Positions 43,793-61,309 of a stretch of DNA of 64,000 nucleotides are shown in pieces. Source of the stretch: PALSA-1003 sp963791945 (GTDB lineage Bacteria; Pseudomonadota; Gammaproteobacteria; Burkholderiales; Casimicrobiaceae); assembly GCA_963791945.1 (NCBI GenBank), contig CAWBUD010000002.1:2232001-2296000 (forward strand). The letters are read 5' to 3'. The notes beneath the pieces were generated by a model that was given only the letters and a program-made list of their open reading frames with translations, did no database searches and had not been told where the DNA came from. How positions within the stretch are numbered: the stretch's first letter is position 1; each line of letters starts with the position of its first letter. The position numbers and the translations under genes were made by a program.

Positions 43793-43867
43793 CACGAAAA
43801 GCGCCGGGCCGTCCCAGGCTTTTCGTGCTGATGCCGTTCCTGCGAAAAGTAGATTTGCACTTTTCGC
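43793..43867 (-). repeat. Bipartite palindromic element, copy 4
   Basis: Read on the minus strand, the first palindrome (43842-43867) has arms GCGAAAAG and CTTTTCGC around the 10-nt loop TGCAAATCTA. After 14 bases the second (43793-43827) has arms CACGAAAAGC and GCTTTTCGTG with an inner GGG/CCC. An A/G-rich tail follows. It fills most of the tuf-rpsJ gap. Confidence 0.65.
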
Positions 43868-43874
43868 CGATGAA

Positions 43875-45065
43875 TCACTCGATGACCTTGGCGACGACGC
43901 CGGCGCCGACCGTGCGCCCGCCTTCGCGGATGGCAAACCGCAACCCCTCCTCCATCGCGATCGGCGCAATCAGCTGCACCGTCATCTGGATGTTGTCCCC
44001 AGGCATCACCATCTCGGTCCCCGCCGGCAGCTCCACACTCCCGGTCACGTCCGTGGTCCGGAAGTAGAACTGCGGCCGATACCCCGGAAAGAACGGCGTG
44101 TGCCGCCCCCCCTCTTCCTTCGAGAGCACATACACCTCGCAGCTGAACTTGGTGTGCGGCGTGATACTCCCAGGCTTCGCCAGCACCTGCCCCCGCTCCA
44201 CCTCTTCGCGCTTCGTTCCCCGCAGCAGCACCCCGATGTTGTCCCCAGCCTGCCCCTGGTCCAGCAGCTTCCGGAACATCTCCACCCCCGTGCACACCGT
44301 CTTCAGCGTCGGCTTCAGCCCCACGATCTCCAGCTCCTCGCCCACCTTCACCACCCCGCGCTCCACCCTGCCTGTCACCACCGTCCCCCGCCCGCTGATA
44401 CTGAACACGTCCTCCACCGGCATCAGAAACGGCCCGTCGATCAGCCGCTGCGGCGTCGGGATGTAGTTGTCCAGCGCCTCGGCGAGCTTGAACACCGACC
44501 CTTCGCCCATCTCGCTCTTGTCGCCCTCCAGCGCCAGCTTGGCACTCCCGATCACGATCGGAATCTTGTCCCCAGGAAACTCGTACTTCGACAGAAGCTC
44601 CCGCACCTCCACCTCCACCAGCTCCAGGAGCTCCTTGTCGTCCACCATGTCCGCCTTGTTCAGGTACACCACGATGTACGGCACCCCCACCTGCCGCGCC
44701 AACAGAATGTGCTCGCGGGTCTGCGGCATCGGCCCGTCCGCCGCACTCACCACCAGAATGGCGCCATCCATCTGCGCCGCCCCAGTGATCATGTTCTTGA
44801 TGTAGTCGGCGTGCCCAGGACAGTCCACGTGCGCGTAGTGCCGCTTCTCCGTCTGGTACTCCACGTGCGCCGTGTTGATCGTGATCCCCCGCGCCTTCTC
44901 CTCCGGCGCGTTGTCGATCTGGTCGTAGTTCCTCGCCTCCCCGCCGTACTTCTTCGCCAATATGTGCGTCATCGCCGCCGTCAGCGTCGTCTTGCCGTGG
45001 TCCACGTGCCCAATCGTGCCTACGTTCACGTGCGGCTTCAGCCGCTCAAATTTGCCCTTGGCCAT
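43875..45065 (-). CDS. tuf: Elongation factor Tu (first copy, str section)
   Basis: EF-Tu delivers aminoacyl-tRNA to the ribosome. The 396-aa GTPase has G1 GHVDHGKTTL, G2 RGITINTAHVEY, G3 DCPGH and G4 NKADM, followed by the two beta-barrel domains. The protein is identical to the second copy at 61310-62500, and the nucleotide sequences appear identical from just before the ATG to the last codon. The stop codon here is TGA, whereas the second copy uses TAG. It is 30 bp after fusA. Confidence 0.98.
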   Translation of the reverse strand: MAKGKFERLKPHVNVGTIGHVDHGKTTLTAAMTHILAKKYGGEARNYDQIDNAPEEKARGITINTAHVEYQTEKRHYAHVDCPGHADYIKNMITGAAQMDGAILVVSAADGPMPQTREHILLARQVGVPYIVVYLNKADMVDDKELLELVEVEVRELLSKYEFPGDKIPIVIGSAKLALEGDKSEMGEGSVFKLAEALDNYIPTPQRLIDGPFLMPVEDVFSISGRGTVVTGRVERGVVKVGEELEIVGLKPTLKTVCTGVEMFRKLLDQGQAGDNIGVLLRGTKREEVERGQVLAKPGSITPHTKFSCEVYVLSKEEGGRHTPFFPGYRPQFYFRTTDVTGSVELPAGTEMVMPGDNIQMTVQLIAPIAMEEGLRFAIREGGRTVGAGVVAKVIE

Positions 45066-45095
45066 GGTATCTACCCCGGTATCGGAATGATTGCG

Positions 45096-47189
<2,094 letters not shown>

Positions 47190-47294
47190 GATACTTGCTT
47201 AAGCGTTGAACGTTGGGCGCCGTGTGTCGGGTGCTGAGCATCGTCGTGGGGTTCGTACGCGGAAGCGGGAACGCCTGACGCTGAACTCGCGTGT

Positions 47295-47765
47295 CTAGAA
47301 TCTGAAATGCGAAAAGGCCTTGTTCGCTTCGGCCATGCGGTGCACTTCCTCGCGCTTCTTGACCGCGCCGCCGCGCCCTTCCGCGGCTTCGAGCAGCTCC
47401 GCGGCGAGCCGCTGGCCCATCGATTTTTCGCCACGCTTGCGCGCCGCTTCGCGCAGCCAGCGCATCGCGAGCGCAACCCGCCGCACCGGACGGACTTCGA
47501 CAGGCACCTGGAAGTTCGCGCCACCGACGCGGCGGCTCTTGACCTCGACCATCGGCTTAGCGTTCGACAGCGCCTGCGTGAAAACCTCGAGCGGGTCCTT
47601 GCCGCCCTTCTTGGCGATCGACTCGAACGCGCCATAGACGATGCGCTCCGCCACCGACTTCTTGCCCCGGCTCATGAGCACGTTGACGAACTTGGCGACG
47701 TCGCCGTTCGAGTATTTCGGATCGGGCAGGATTTCGCGCTTCGGGATCTCTCTGCGTCGGGGCAT
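47295..47765 (-). CDS. rpsG: 30S ribosomal protein S7
   Basis: S7 nucleates assembly of the 30S head and in E. coli represses the str operon. The 156-aa protein starts MPRRREIPKREILPDPKYSN and has NVLMSRGKKSVAERIVYGAF and RKRGEKSMGQRLAAELLEA. It lies 27 bp after rpsL. Confidence 0.97.
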   Translation of the reverse strand: MPRRREIPKREILPDPKYSNGDVAKFVNVLMSRGKKSVAERIVYGAFESIAKKGGKDPLEVFTQALSNAKPMVEVKSRRVGGANFQVPVEVRPVRRVALAMRWLREAARKRGEKSMGQRLAAELLEAAEGRGGAVKKREEVHRMAEANKAFSHFRF

Positions 47766-47792
47766 GGCTTCCTCGGTTGATATGGCGCGCCG

Positions 47793-48170
47793 TCACGCCG
47801 CCTTGGGTTTCTTGGCGCCGTACTTCGAGCGTCCCTGCTTGCGATCCTTCACGCCCGCCGTATCGAGACTGCCGCGCACCATGTGGTAGCGCACGCCCGG
47901 GAGGTCCTTCACGCGTCCGCCGCGGATCAGCACCACCGAGTGCTCCTGCAGGTTATGTCCTTCGCCACCGATGTAGCTGATGACCTCGAAGCCATTGGTG
48001 AGCCGCACCTTGGCGACCTTGCGCAGCGCCGAATTCGGCTTCTTCGGTGTGGTCGTATAGACGCGCGTGCAGACCCCGCGCTTCTGCGGGCTCTGCTTGA
48101 GCGCGGGCACCTTGCTCTTCGACACAGGGGCCACCCGGCCCTTGCGCACCAGCTGATTGATCGTCGGCAT
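47793..48170 (-). CDS. rpsL: 30S ribosomal protein S12
   Basis: S12 governs decoding accuracy. The 125-aa protein starts MPTINQLVRKGRVAPVSKSK. Lys43 (TTTPKKPNSALRK) and Lys88 (GGRVKDLPGVRYH) are the wild-type residues, so the sequence is of the streptomycin-sensitive type. It is the first gene of the str section; its promoter and a leader hairpin are at 48396-48424 and 48245-48279. Confidence 0.98.
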   Translation of the reverse strand: MPTINQLVRKGRVAPVSKSKVPALKQSPQKRGVCTRVYTTTPKKPNSALRKVAKVRLTNGFEVISYIGGEGHNLQEHSVVLIRGGRVKDLPGVRYHMVRGSLDTAGVKDRKQGRSKYGAKKPKAA

Positions 48171-48244
48171 ACTTTCTTCCGTTTCAGGCAGCCGTGTTGC
48201 TCGGCCGCACGGTTCCGCTCCTGCGAAACCGCTTCAACAAATCA

Positions 48245-48279
48245 AAGTGGCCCAAGCATCGGCGTGCTTTAGGCCACTT
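48245..48279 (-). terminator. Terminator-like leader hairpin upstream of rpsL (candidate attenuator)
   Basis: On the minus strand AAGTGGCC and GGCCACTT form a perfect 8-bp stem, with an inner AAGCA/TGCTT stem, followed at once by TTGATTTGTT. It lies 75 nt upstream of rpsL and more than 100 nt downstream of the promoter, so it could end some transcripts before rpsL. Confidence 0.5.
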
Positions 48280-48395
48280 CTCTCGCGCCTCGACCGAACC
48301 AAAACCGGCTGGCAACGCCACCCGCTCGGGCGGCCGGGTACGCATGCTCTCTCGGTCGGCTGTGCTGGGCGGCCGAGAAGGCGAAAAGACTTGGA

Positions 48396-48424
48396 ATTTT
48401 AAGGCACTAGTGCAGTTGTGTCAA
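48396..48424 (-). promoter_or_regulatory. Strong sigma70 promoter of the str section
   Basis: On the minus strand TTGACA (-35, perfect) and TAAAAT (-10) are exactly 17 bp apart. Transcription would start near 48388, leaving a leader of about 218 nt before rpsL. This is the best sigma70 match in the window. Confidence 0.85.
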
Positions 48425-48476
48425 ACAGGAACGCGGCCTCTGACCGGACGCTGCCGTGGCCGACGATCGGCGAGGC

Positions 48477-48574
48477 GCCCGTTGGCCGCGCCCGCCGTCA
48501 CGGGTGGCGCGGCGACGGAGTCGTGGGTTGACTCCCGAAGCCCCGCGCCGGGCACCCGTATGCGGGCGTGTGCG
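48477..48574. repeat. Direct repeat, copy A (upstream of the str promoter)
   Basis: This ~98-bp unit starts GCGCCCGTTGGCCGCGCC and contains GAGTCGTGGGTTGACTCCCG. It is about 90% identical to copy B, 220 bp away. Inside it CCGCGCC and GGCGCGG form a hairpin; in copy B one arm changes to GGCGTGG, which still pairs through G-U. Confidence 0.8.
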
Positions 48575-48696
48575 ACGGGAACCCATGAGTCGCCGCGCTC
48601 GAGCCACCCACCAGGGACGACTGCGCCGCTGATGCGTCTTCGCCTGCGTGGCCGCCACCCGCCCGATCGGGAACTGCGAGCAGCGACTGGCAAGGC

Positions 48697-48794
48697 ACCC
48701 GTTGGCCGCGCCCGCCGTTACGGGTGGCGTGGCGAGGGAGTCGTGGGTTGATTCCCGAAGCCGGCGCCGGGTACCCGTAGACGGGCGTATGCGG
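48697..48794. repeat. Direct repeat, copy B (just after rpoC)
   Basis: This is the second copy of the ~98-bp repeat, starting GCACCCGTTGGCCGCGCC and containing GAGTCGTGGGTTGATTCCCG. It lies 42 bp from the rpoC stop. Differences from copy A are scattered single-base changes. Confidence 0.8.
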
Positions 48795-48836
48795 CCTCCG
48801 GGCGCCGGCCGCAGTTCACGTGCGGGTGAAGCGCGA

Positions 48837-53039
<4,203 letters not shown>

Positions 53040-53094
53040 GCGTTACTCCTGAGTGATTCCTCGGTCGTCATTCCGATGCAATCGGCGACCCGCA

Positions 53095-57171
<4,077 letters not shown>

Positions 57172-57489
57172 GGACGTAGAACCTCTCCGATGAGTCGCGC
57201 GGCGCGCTAACGGCAGCGCCGTGGTTCATCGACTGTTTGGAAGCATTGCGCTTCGGGTGATGGTGGCTGGCCACTACCAGCCGCTGGCGGACGGCGGCGC
57301 AATTCACTGCCGACTCCCTGCGCCGCCCGACCAAACCTGCCCTCTGCAGTCGAATCAGAGGACAAAGATAAGCAATCTGACATGGGGCCTGCCCTCGGCT
57401 TTTCAACCGCCCCACGCGGCATCGCTTGTCTTCGGCCTCTGGAGCCGAAGCGGCCCGGGCGCGCCGCCCGGACCGTGTTTTCAATAGCC
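57172..57489 (-). promoter_or_regulatory. rplL-rpoB intergenic region with tandem hairpins
   Basis: Just after the rplL stop, 57451-57475 forms an 11-bp GC stem (CGGTCCGGGCG / CGCCCGGGCCG on the transcribed strand). It is followed by a 7-bp stem CTTCGGC/GCCGAAG at 57430-57450. E. coli has an attenuator and an RNase III site in this same gap; the position here suggests a similar role. No gene is seen in the rest of the gap. Confidence 0.5.
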
Positions 57490-57873
57490 TTACTTGACCT
57501 CGACCTTCGCTCCGGCGTCTTCGAGCTTCTTCTTCGCGGCCTCGGCGTCGGCCTTGTTGATGCCTTCCTTGACCGGCTTCGGCGCGCCGTCGACCAGGTC
57601 CTTGGCCTCCTTCAAGCCGAGACCGGTAATCTCGCGTACCGCCTTGATCACGTTAACCTTGTTGTCGCCGAACGAGCTGAGAACCACGGTGAACTCGGTC
57701 TGTTCTTCCGCCGCGGGCGCAGCCGCGGCGCCACCCGCCGCGGGACCCGCGACGGCCACCGCAGCCGCGGCCGAGACGCCGAACTTCTCTTCCATCGCCT
57801 TGATGAGCTCGGAGAGCTCGAGGACGGTCATCGAGGCGATCTTGTCGAGGATGTCCGCTTGTGCAACAGCCAT
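57490..57873 (-). CDS. rplL: 50S ribosomal protein L7/L12
   Basis: L7/L12 forms the flexible stalk that recruits translation GTPases. The 127-aa protein has the N-terminal dimerisation helices, an Ala/Gly-rich hinge (about 37-55) and the C-terminal domain with NKVNVIKAVREITGLGLKEA. Length is normal. Confidence 0.98.
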   Translation of the reverse strand: MAVAQADILDKIASMTVLELSELIKAMEEKFGVSAAAAVAVAGPAAGGAAAAPAAEEQTEFTVVLSSFGDNKVNVIKAVREITGLGLKEAKDLVDGAPKPVKEGINKADAEAAKKKLEDAGAKVEVK

Positions 57874-57922
57874 GATGTGCTCCTGATTCGTAAGAGTTTG
57901 AATGTCGGTAGAAGCGGTCGAC

Positions 57923-58444
57923 TCACGCGGCCTTCGCGTCGCGCACGGCGGCCAGCGTACGCACGAACCGCCCCGGTACCTCGTTGAGCGTGCGTACGAA
58001 CTTGACGATCGGCGCCTGCATGGTGCCGAGCAGCCTGGCGACCAGCTCCTCGCGCGAGGGCAATGACGCCAGCGCGGAAATGTCCTTCGCGGACATCACC
58101 TGGCCGGGCATCGCGCCCCCCGTGATCACGAACTTGTCGTTGCCCTTGGCGAAGTCGTTCAGGACCTTCGCCAAGGCGACGGGGTCGGAGCCGATGCCGT
58201 ACGCGAGCGGACCGACCATGCGGTCGGCCAGCGCCGCGAACGGCGTCTCGGCCACGGCCCGGCGCACCAGGGTGTTCTTGACCACCCGGAAATACACGCC
58301 GGAAGCCCGTGCCTTCGCGCGGAGCCGGGTCATGTCGGCGACCGCCATGCCGCGGTTCTCGACCATGACGATGGCCTGAGCGCCCGCGACCTGCTTCGCC
58401 ACTTCCGCGACTACCGCCTGCTTCTCCTGCAGATTGAGACTCAA
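57923..58444 (-). CDS. rplJ: 50S ribosomal protein L10
   Basis: L10 anchors the L7/L12 stalk and represses its own operon by binding the leader mRNA. The 173-aa protein starts with TTG at 58444 (coding MSLNLQEKQAVVAEVAKQ), preceded by GGAGA. Family motifs are YFRVVKNTLVRRAVAETPF and SLPSREELVARLLGTMQAP. A weak TTG start fits a gene under translational control. Confidence 0.96.
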   Translation of the reverse strand: MSLNLQEKQAVVAEVAKQVAGAQAIVMVENRGMAVADMTRLRAKARASGVYFRVVKNTLVRRAVAETPFAALADRMVGPLAYGIGSDPVALAKVLNDFAKGNDKFVITGGAMPGQVMSAKDISALASLPSREELVARLLGTMQAPIVKFVRTLNEVPGRFVRTLAAVRDAKAA

Positions 58445-58549
58445 GGTCTTCTCTCCACATTTCTCAATGCGCTTGCGCCGATGTTCGGGCGCGAAGCGCG
58501 TTGCGGTGACCTTTCGTCAGGAGCAGGGAGCCAAACTCCCATCCTGTCT

Positions 58550-58660
58550 AAAGGGGCACCATCTGCGTAGGACGCCGCCTCAGTTACCTCTCAGCTACCC
58601 AACAGTTACCTTTATGAGCCGGCAATCAAGCCTCTTCACGAGGCTCCTACGGTCTTTGAC
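58550..58660 (-). promoter_or_regulatory. L10 leader (ribosomal protein autoregulatory RNA)
   Basis: On the minus strand ACCGTAGGAGC (58643-58653) pairs with TCCTACGCAGATGG (58559-58572), giving the CGTAGGA/TCCTACG closing helix and the flanking AAAGACC and GGTGCCC segments typical of L10 leaders. The internal hairpin GAGCCTCGTGAAGAGGCTT lies within it. It sits about 105-215 nt upstream of rplJ in the 383-bp gap 58445-58827. A small GGGAG/CTCCC hairpin follows at 58526-58540. Confidence 0.8.
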
Positions 58661-58827
58661 GGCGCGCCGGCAGTTGCTGCCGACCGGCGTTCCCTCAAAT
58701 TGTTTTCCTTGCTCTTACCGCAATCGGCGACGGGCCGCTCTCGAGCCGATTGCCAAACATTCAAATCGCGCAAAGTATCGTGCGAGCCGCTCTTGCTTCA
58801 TGGCGAGGGAAACTTTGCGCGAACGCC

Positions 58828-59553
58828 CTAATGCACCTGCGTCTGCTGCGATAAACCCGTCGTATCCACGCGCACGCCGACACCCATCGTGCTCGAGACG
58901 CTGATCTTCCTGAGATACACGCCCTTCACGTCCTTCGGCTTCGACTTGTTGAGCGCCTCGATCAGCGCAACCAGGTTCGTCTTGAGCTGGTCCGGCGTGA
59001 ACGACGCCCGTCCGATCGTGCACTGGACGATGCCCGCCTTGTCGGTGCGGTACTGCACCTGTCCGGCCTTGGCGTTCTTCACCGCTCCGACGACGTCCGG
59101 CGACACGGTTCCGACCTTGGGGTTGGGCATCAAACCGCGGGGACCCAGAATCTGGCCGAGACCGCCGACGACCTTCATCGCGTCCGGCGTGGCAATCACC
59201 ACGTCGAAATCCATGAAGCCTTCCCTGATTTTCGCGGCCAGATCGTCGAAACCGACGATGTCGGCGCCCGCCTCCTTCGCCGCATTGGCCTTGTCGCCCT
59301 GCGCGAACACCGCTACGCGGACTTTCTTCCCGGTCCCTGCCGGCAGCACGACCGAGCCACGCACCGTCTGGTCGGATTTCTTGGCGTCGACCCCCAGGTT
59401 GACGGCGATGTCCACCGATTCGTCGAACTTCGCCATCGCGGTTTCCTTGACGAGCTTCAGAGCCTCGTCGACCGGGTAGGCGCGGCTACGGTCCACCTTA
59501 CCGCGCACCGCCTTCAACCGTTTGGACAGCTTGGGTTGTCTTGGTTCGGCCAT
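58828..59553 (-). CDS. rplA: 50S ribosomal protein L1
   Basis: L1 forms the mobile L1 stalk at the E site and represses the L11 operon in E. coli. The 241-aa protein has KLSKRLKAVRGKVDRSRAYP, LGQILGPRGLMPNPKVGTVS and YLRKISVSSTMGVGVRVDTT. I chose the ATG at 59553, two bases after the rplK stop. Confidence 0.97.
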   Translation of the reverse strand: MAEPRQPKLSKRLKAVRGKVDRSRAYPVDEALKLVKETAMAKFDESVDIAVNLGVDAKKSDQTVRGSVVLPAGTGKKVRVAVFAQGDKANAAKEAGADIVGFDDLAAKIREGFMDFDVVIATPDAMKVVGGLGQILGPRGLMPNPKVGTVSPDVVGAVKNAKAGQVQYRTDKAGIVQCTIGRASFTPDQLKTNLVALIEALNKSKPKDVKGVYLRKISVSSTMGVGVRVDTTGLSQQTQVH

Positions 59554-59555
59554 GA

Positions 59556-59990
59556 TCACTTCACCCCTTCGACGATGATGCCCATGCTCCGGGCGCTGCC
59601 GGCGATGGTGCGAACCGCCGCGTCCACGTCGGCGGCCGTCAGATCCGGGGTCTTCATCCTCGCGATTTCCTCGGCCTGGGCGCGCGTGAGCTTTCCTACC
59701 TTGTCGCTATGCGGCTTGCCGCTGCCTTTCTCGACCTTCGCCGCCTTCATGATGAGCACCGTCGCGGGCGGGGTCTTCATCACGAACGTGAAGCTCTTGT
59801 CCGCGTACGCCGTGATCACGACCGGGATCGGCAAGCCCGCTTCCATCTTCTGGGTCTGGGCGTTGAACGCCTTGCAGAACTCCATGATGTTCAGTCCGCG
59901 CTGCCCCAGCGCGGGTCCGATCGGAGGGCTCGGGTTCGCCTTGCCCGCCGGCACCTGCAGCTTGATGAATCCAACAACCTTCTTCGCCAT
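59556..59990 (-). CDS. rplK: 50S ribosomal protein L11
   Basis: L11 lies at the GTPase centre and is needed for RelA activation. The 144-aa protein starts MAKKVVGFIKLQVPAGKANP and has PPIGPALGQRGLNIMEFCKA and PPATVLIMKAA. I chose the ATG at 59990; upstream sequence in the same frame is intergenic. Confidence 0.97.
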   Translation of the reverse strand: MAKKVVGFIKLQVPAGKANPSPPIGPALGQRGLNIMEFCKAFNAQTQKMEAGLPIPVVITAYADKSFTFVMKTPPATVLIMKAAKVEKGSGKPHSDKVGKLTRAQAEEIARMKTPDLTAADVDAAVRTIAGSARSMGIIVEGVK

Positions 59991-60043
59991 TACCCTCTCC
60001 TCATACGGGTTCAAGCGGACGCTTCGCGTCCTCCCCATCTGCG

Positions 60044-60114
60044 GTCATTCCCGCGAAAGCGGGAATCCAGCGTCGTTACGAAAGCCACCGGGTCCCTGCT
60101 TCCGCGGGGACGAC
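60044..60114. repeat. Dispersed palindromic repeat between nusG and rplK
   Basis: ATTCCCGC-GAAA-GCGGGAAT (60047-60066) is a perfect 8-bp stem, followed 25 bp later by GTCCC...GGGAC (60092-60111). The pattern GTCATTCCCGCGAAAGCGGG is a common dispersed intergenic repeat in proteobacterial genomes. It occupies most of the 128-bp nusG-rplK gap. Confidence 0.75.
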
Positions 60115-60118
60115 CAAC

Positions 60119-60655
60119 TTATGCCTTCTCGACCTGCGAGAAATCCAATTCCACCGGCGTCGACCGGCCGAAGATCGTGACCGAGACGCGCAATTTGCTC
60201 TTTTCGTAGTTCACGTCCTCCACATTGCCGTGGAAGTCGGTGAACGGTCCTTCCTTCACCCGCACCGCTTCGCCCAGCTCGAAGAGCACCTTCGGTCGCG
60301 GCTTCTCGACGCCCTCCTGAACCTGCTGCAGGATCGCGTCGACGTCCTTCTGCGAGATCGGCGTCGGCTTGTTGGCCGTGCCGCCGACGAACCCCGTCAC
60401 CTTCGGCGTGCTCTTCACCAGGTGCCACGTGTCGTCGGTCATCTCCATCTCGACCAGCACGTAGCCCGGGAAGAACTTGCGCTCCGATATCGCCCGCGCA
60501 CCGTTCTTCATTTCCACGACTTCCTCGACCGGAACGAGGATCTGGCCGAACTGATCGGCCATGCCCGAGCGCTTGATGCGTTCGGTAAGCGCGCGCTGCA
60601 CGCTCTTCTCGAATCCCGAGTAGGCGTGCACGACGTACCACTTCTTGTCGCTCAT
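60119..60655 (-). CDS. nusG: Transcription termination/antitermination protein NusG
   Basis: NusG couples RNA polymerase to Rho or to the ribosome through S10. The 178-aa protein has the NGN domain (KWYVVHAYSGFEKSVQRALT, FFPGYVLVEMEM) and the KOW domain (GEAVRVKEGPFTDFHGNVED). Its start overlaps the secE stop (ATGA). Confidence 0.98.
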   Translation of the reverse strand: MSDKKWYVVHAYSGFEKSVQRALTERIKRSGMADQFGQILVPVEEVVEMKNGARAISERKFFPGYVLVEMEMTDDTWHLVKSTPKVTGFVGGTANKPTPISQKDVDAILQQVQEGVEKPRPKVLFELGEAVRVKEGPFTDFHGNVEDVNYEKSKLRVSVTIFGRSTPVELDFSQVEKA

Positions 60656-60999
60656 CCTTCACTCCGCCCAGTCGCGAGCTTGACAAGCCACGCGAGCGTC
60701 GAATCGATCGCGAACAGGACCAGGGCCATGACCACCACGAAGGCGAACACGACCAGCGTGGTCTGGATCGTTTCCTTGCGTGTCGGCCACGACACCTTGC
60801 CCGCTTCCTGCCAGGCTTCCTGGCCGAACGCGAACAGGTCGCGACCCTGCTCGGTGAAGCGCGCCACGATCCCGGCGGAGACGAGTCCGCCGAGCACCAT
60901 AAGGACGCGCAGCACCTGCGCGAGATCGCTGAAATAGTAGTAACCCGCTACGCCACCCACCACGAGCGCGACCGCCAGCGTCAACTTGAGCTTGTCCAT
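60652..60999 (-). CDS. secE: Preprotein translocase subunit SecE
   Basis: SecE clamps SecY in the translocon. The 115-aa protein has three hydrophobic helices (about 5-22, 28-48, 80-102) and the conserved cytoplasmic segment WQEAGKVSWPTRKETIQTTL. I chose the ATG at 60999 (MDKLKLTLAVAL). It lies 114 bp after tRNA-Trp, as in many proteobacteria. Confidence 0.96.
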   Translation of the reverse strand: MDKLKLTLAVALVVGGVAGYYYFSDLAQVLRVLMVLGGLVSAGIVARFTEQGRDLFAFGQEAWQEAGKVSWPTRKETIQTTLVVFAFVVVMALVLFAIDSTLAWLVKLATGRSEG

Positions 61000-61113
61000 A
61001 TCGACCACCAGGGAACGCCCGGGCGGACGGCCATCGCCCGACCCCGATATCCGCTCGCCGTTCCTCTGTTGCTTCCTTTCCTTCGTCAGTGATGCTTCGA
61101 TCGATGCCTTGCC

Positions 61114-61189
61114 TGGCAGGCCAGGAGGGAATCGAACCCCCAACCTGCGGTTTTGGAGACCGCCGCTCTGCCAATTGAGCTACTGGCCT
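61114..61189 (-). tRNA. tRNA-Trp (anticodon CCA)
   Basis: The minus strand gives a complete cloverleaf: acceptor AGGCCAG/CTGGCCT, discriminator G, encoded CCA end, D-arm GCTC...GAGC and T-arm with GTTCGATTC. The anticodon CCA is at 61154-61156. It lies between tuf and secE. Confidence 0.97.
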
Positions 61190-61200
61190 ATCTATTCAAG

Positions 61201-61308
61201 CGGGCGAAAGTACAAACCTACTTTCGCCCGGTACATCTTCCGCAGAAGTTCGACTCATTTGCCAACCGAGGCTCGTAACTTCTGCGCGTTAAGAACAACG
61301 AAAAACCG
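61201..61308 (+). repeat. Bipartite palindromic element, copy 2
   Basis: The first palindrome (61201-61230) has arms CGGGCGAAAG and CTTTCGCCCG around TACAAACCTA; the outer bases of this loop also pair, giving 12 bp. After 10 bases the second (61241-61286) has arms CGCAGAAGTT and AACTTCTGCG, with TTTGCCAAC in its loop. The tail is AAGAACAACGAAAAACC. It fills the tuf to tRNA-Trp gap. Confidence 0.7.
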
Positions 61309-61309
61309 T

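Larger units (their letters stand above)
48171..48836. other. 666-bp rpoC-rpsL intergenic region
   Basis: This gap holds the str promoter (48396-48424), a leader hairpin (48245-48279) and a pair of ~98-bp direct repeats (48477-48574 and 48697-48794). Minus-strand frames across it give similar short peptides only because of the repeats; no gene is supported. Confidence 0.7.
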
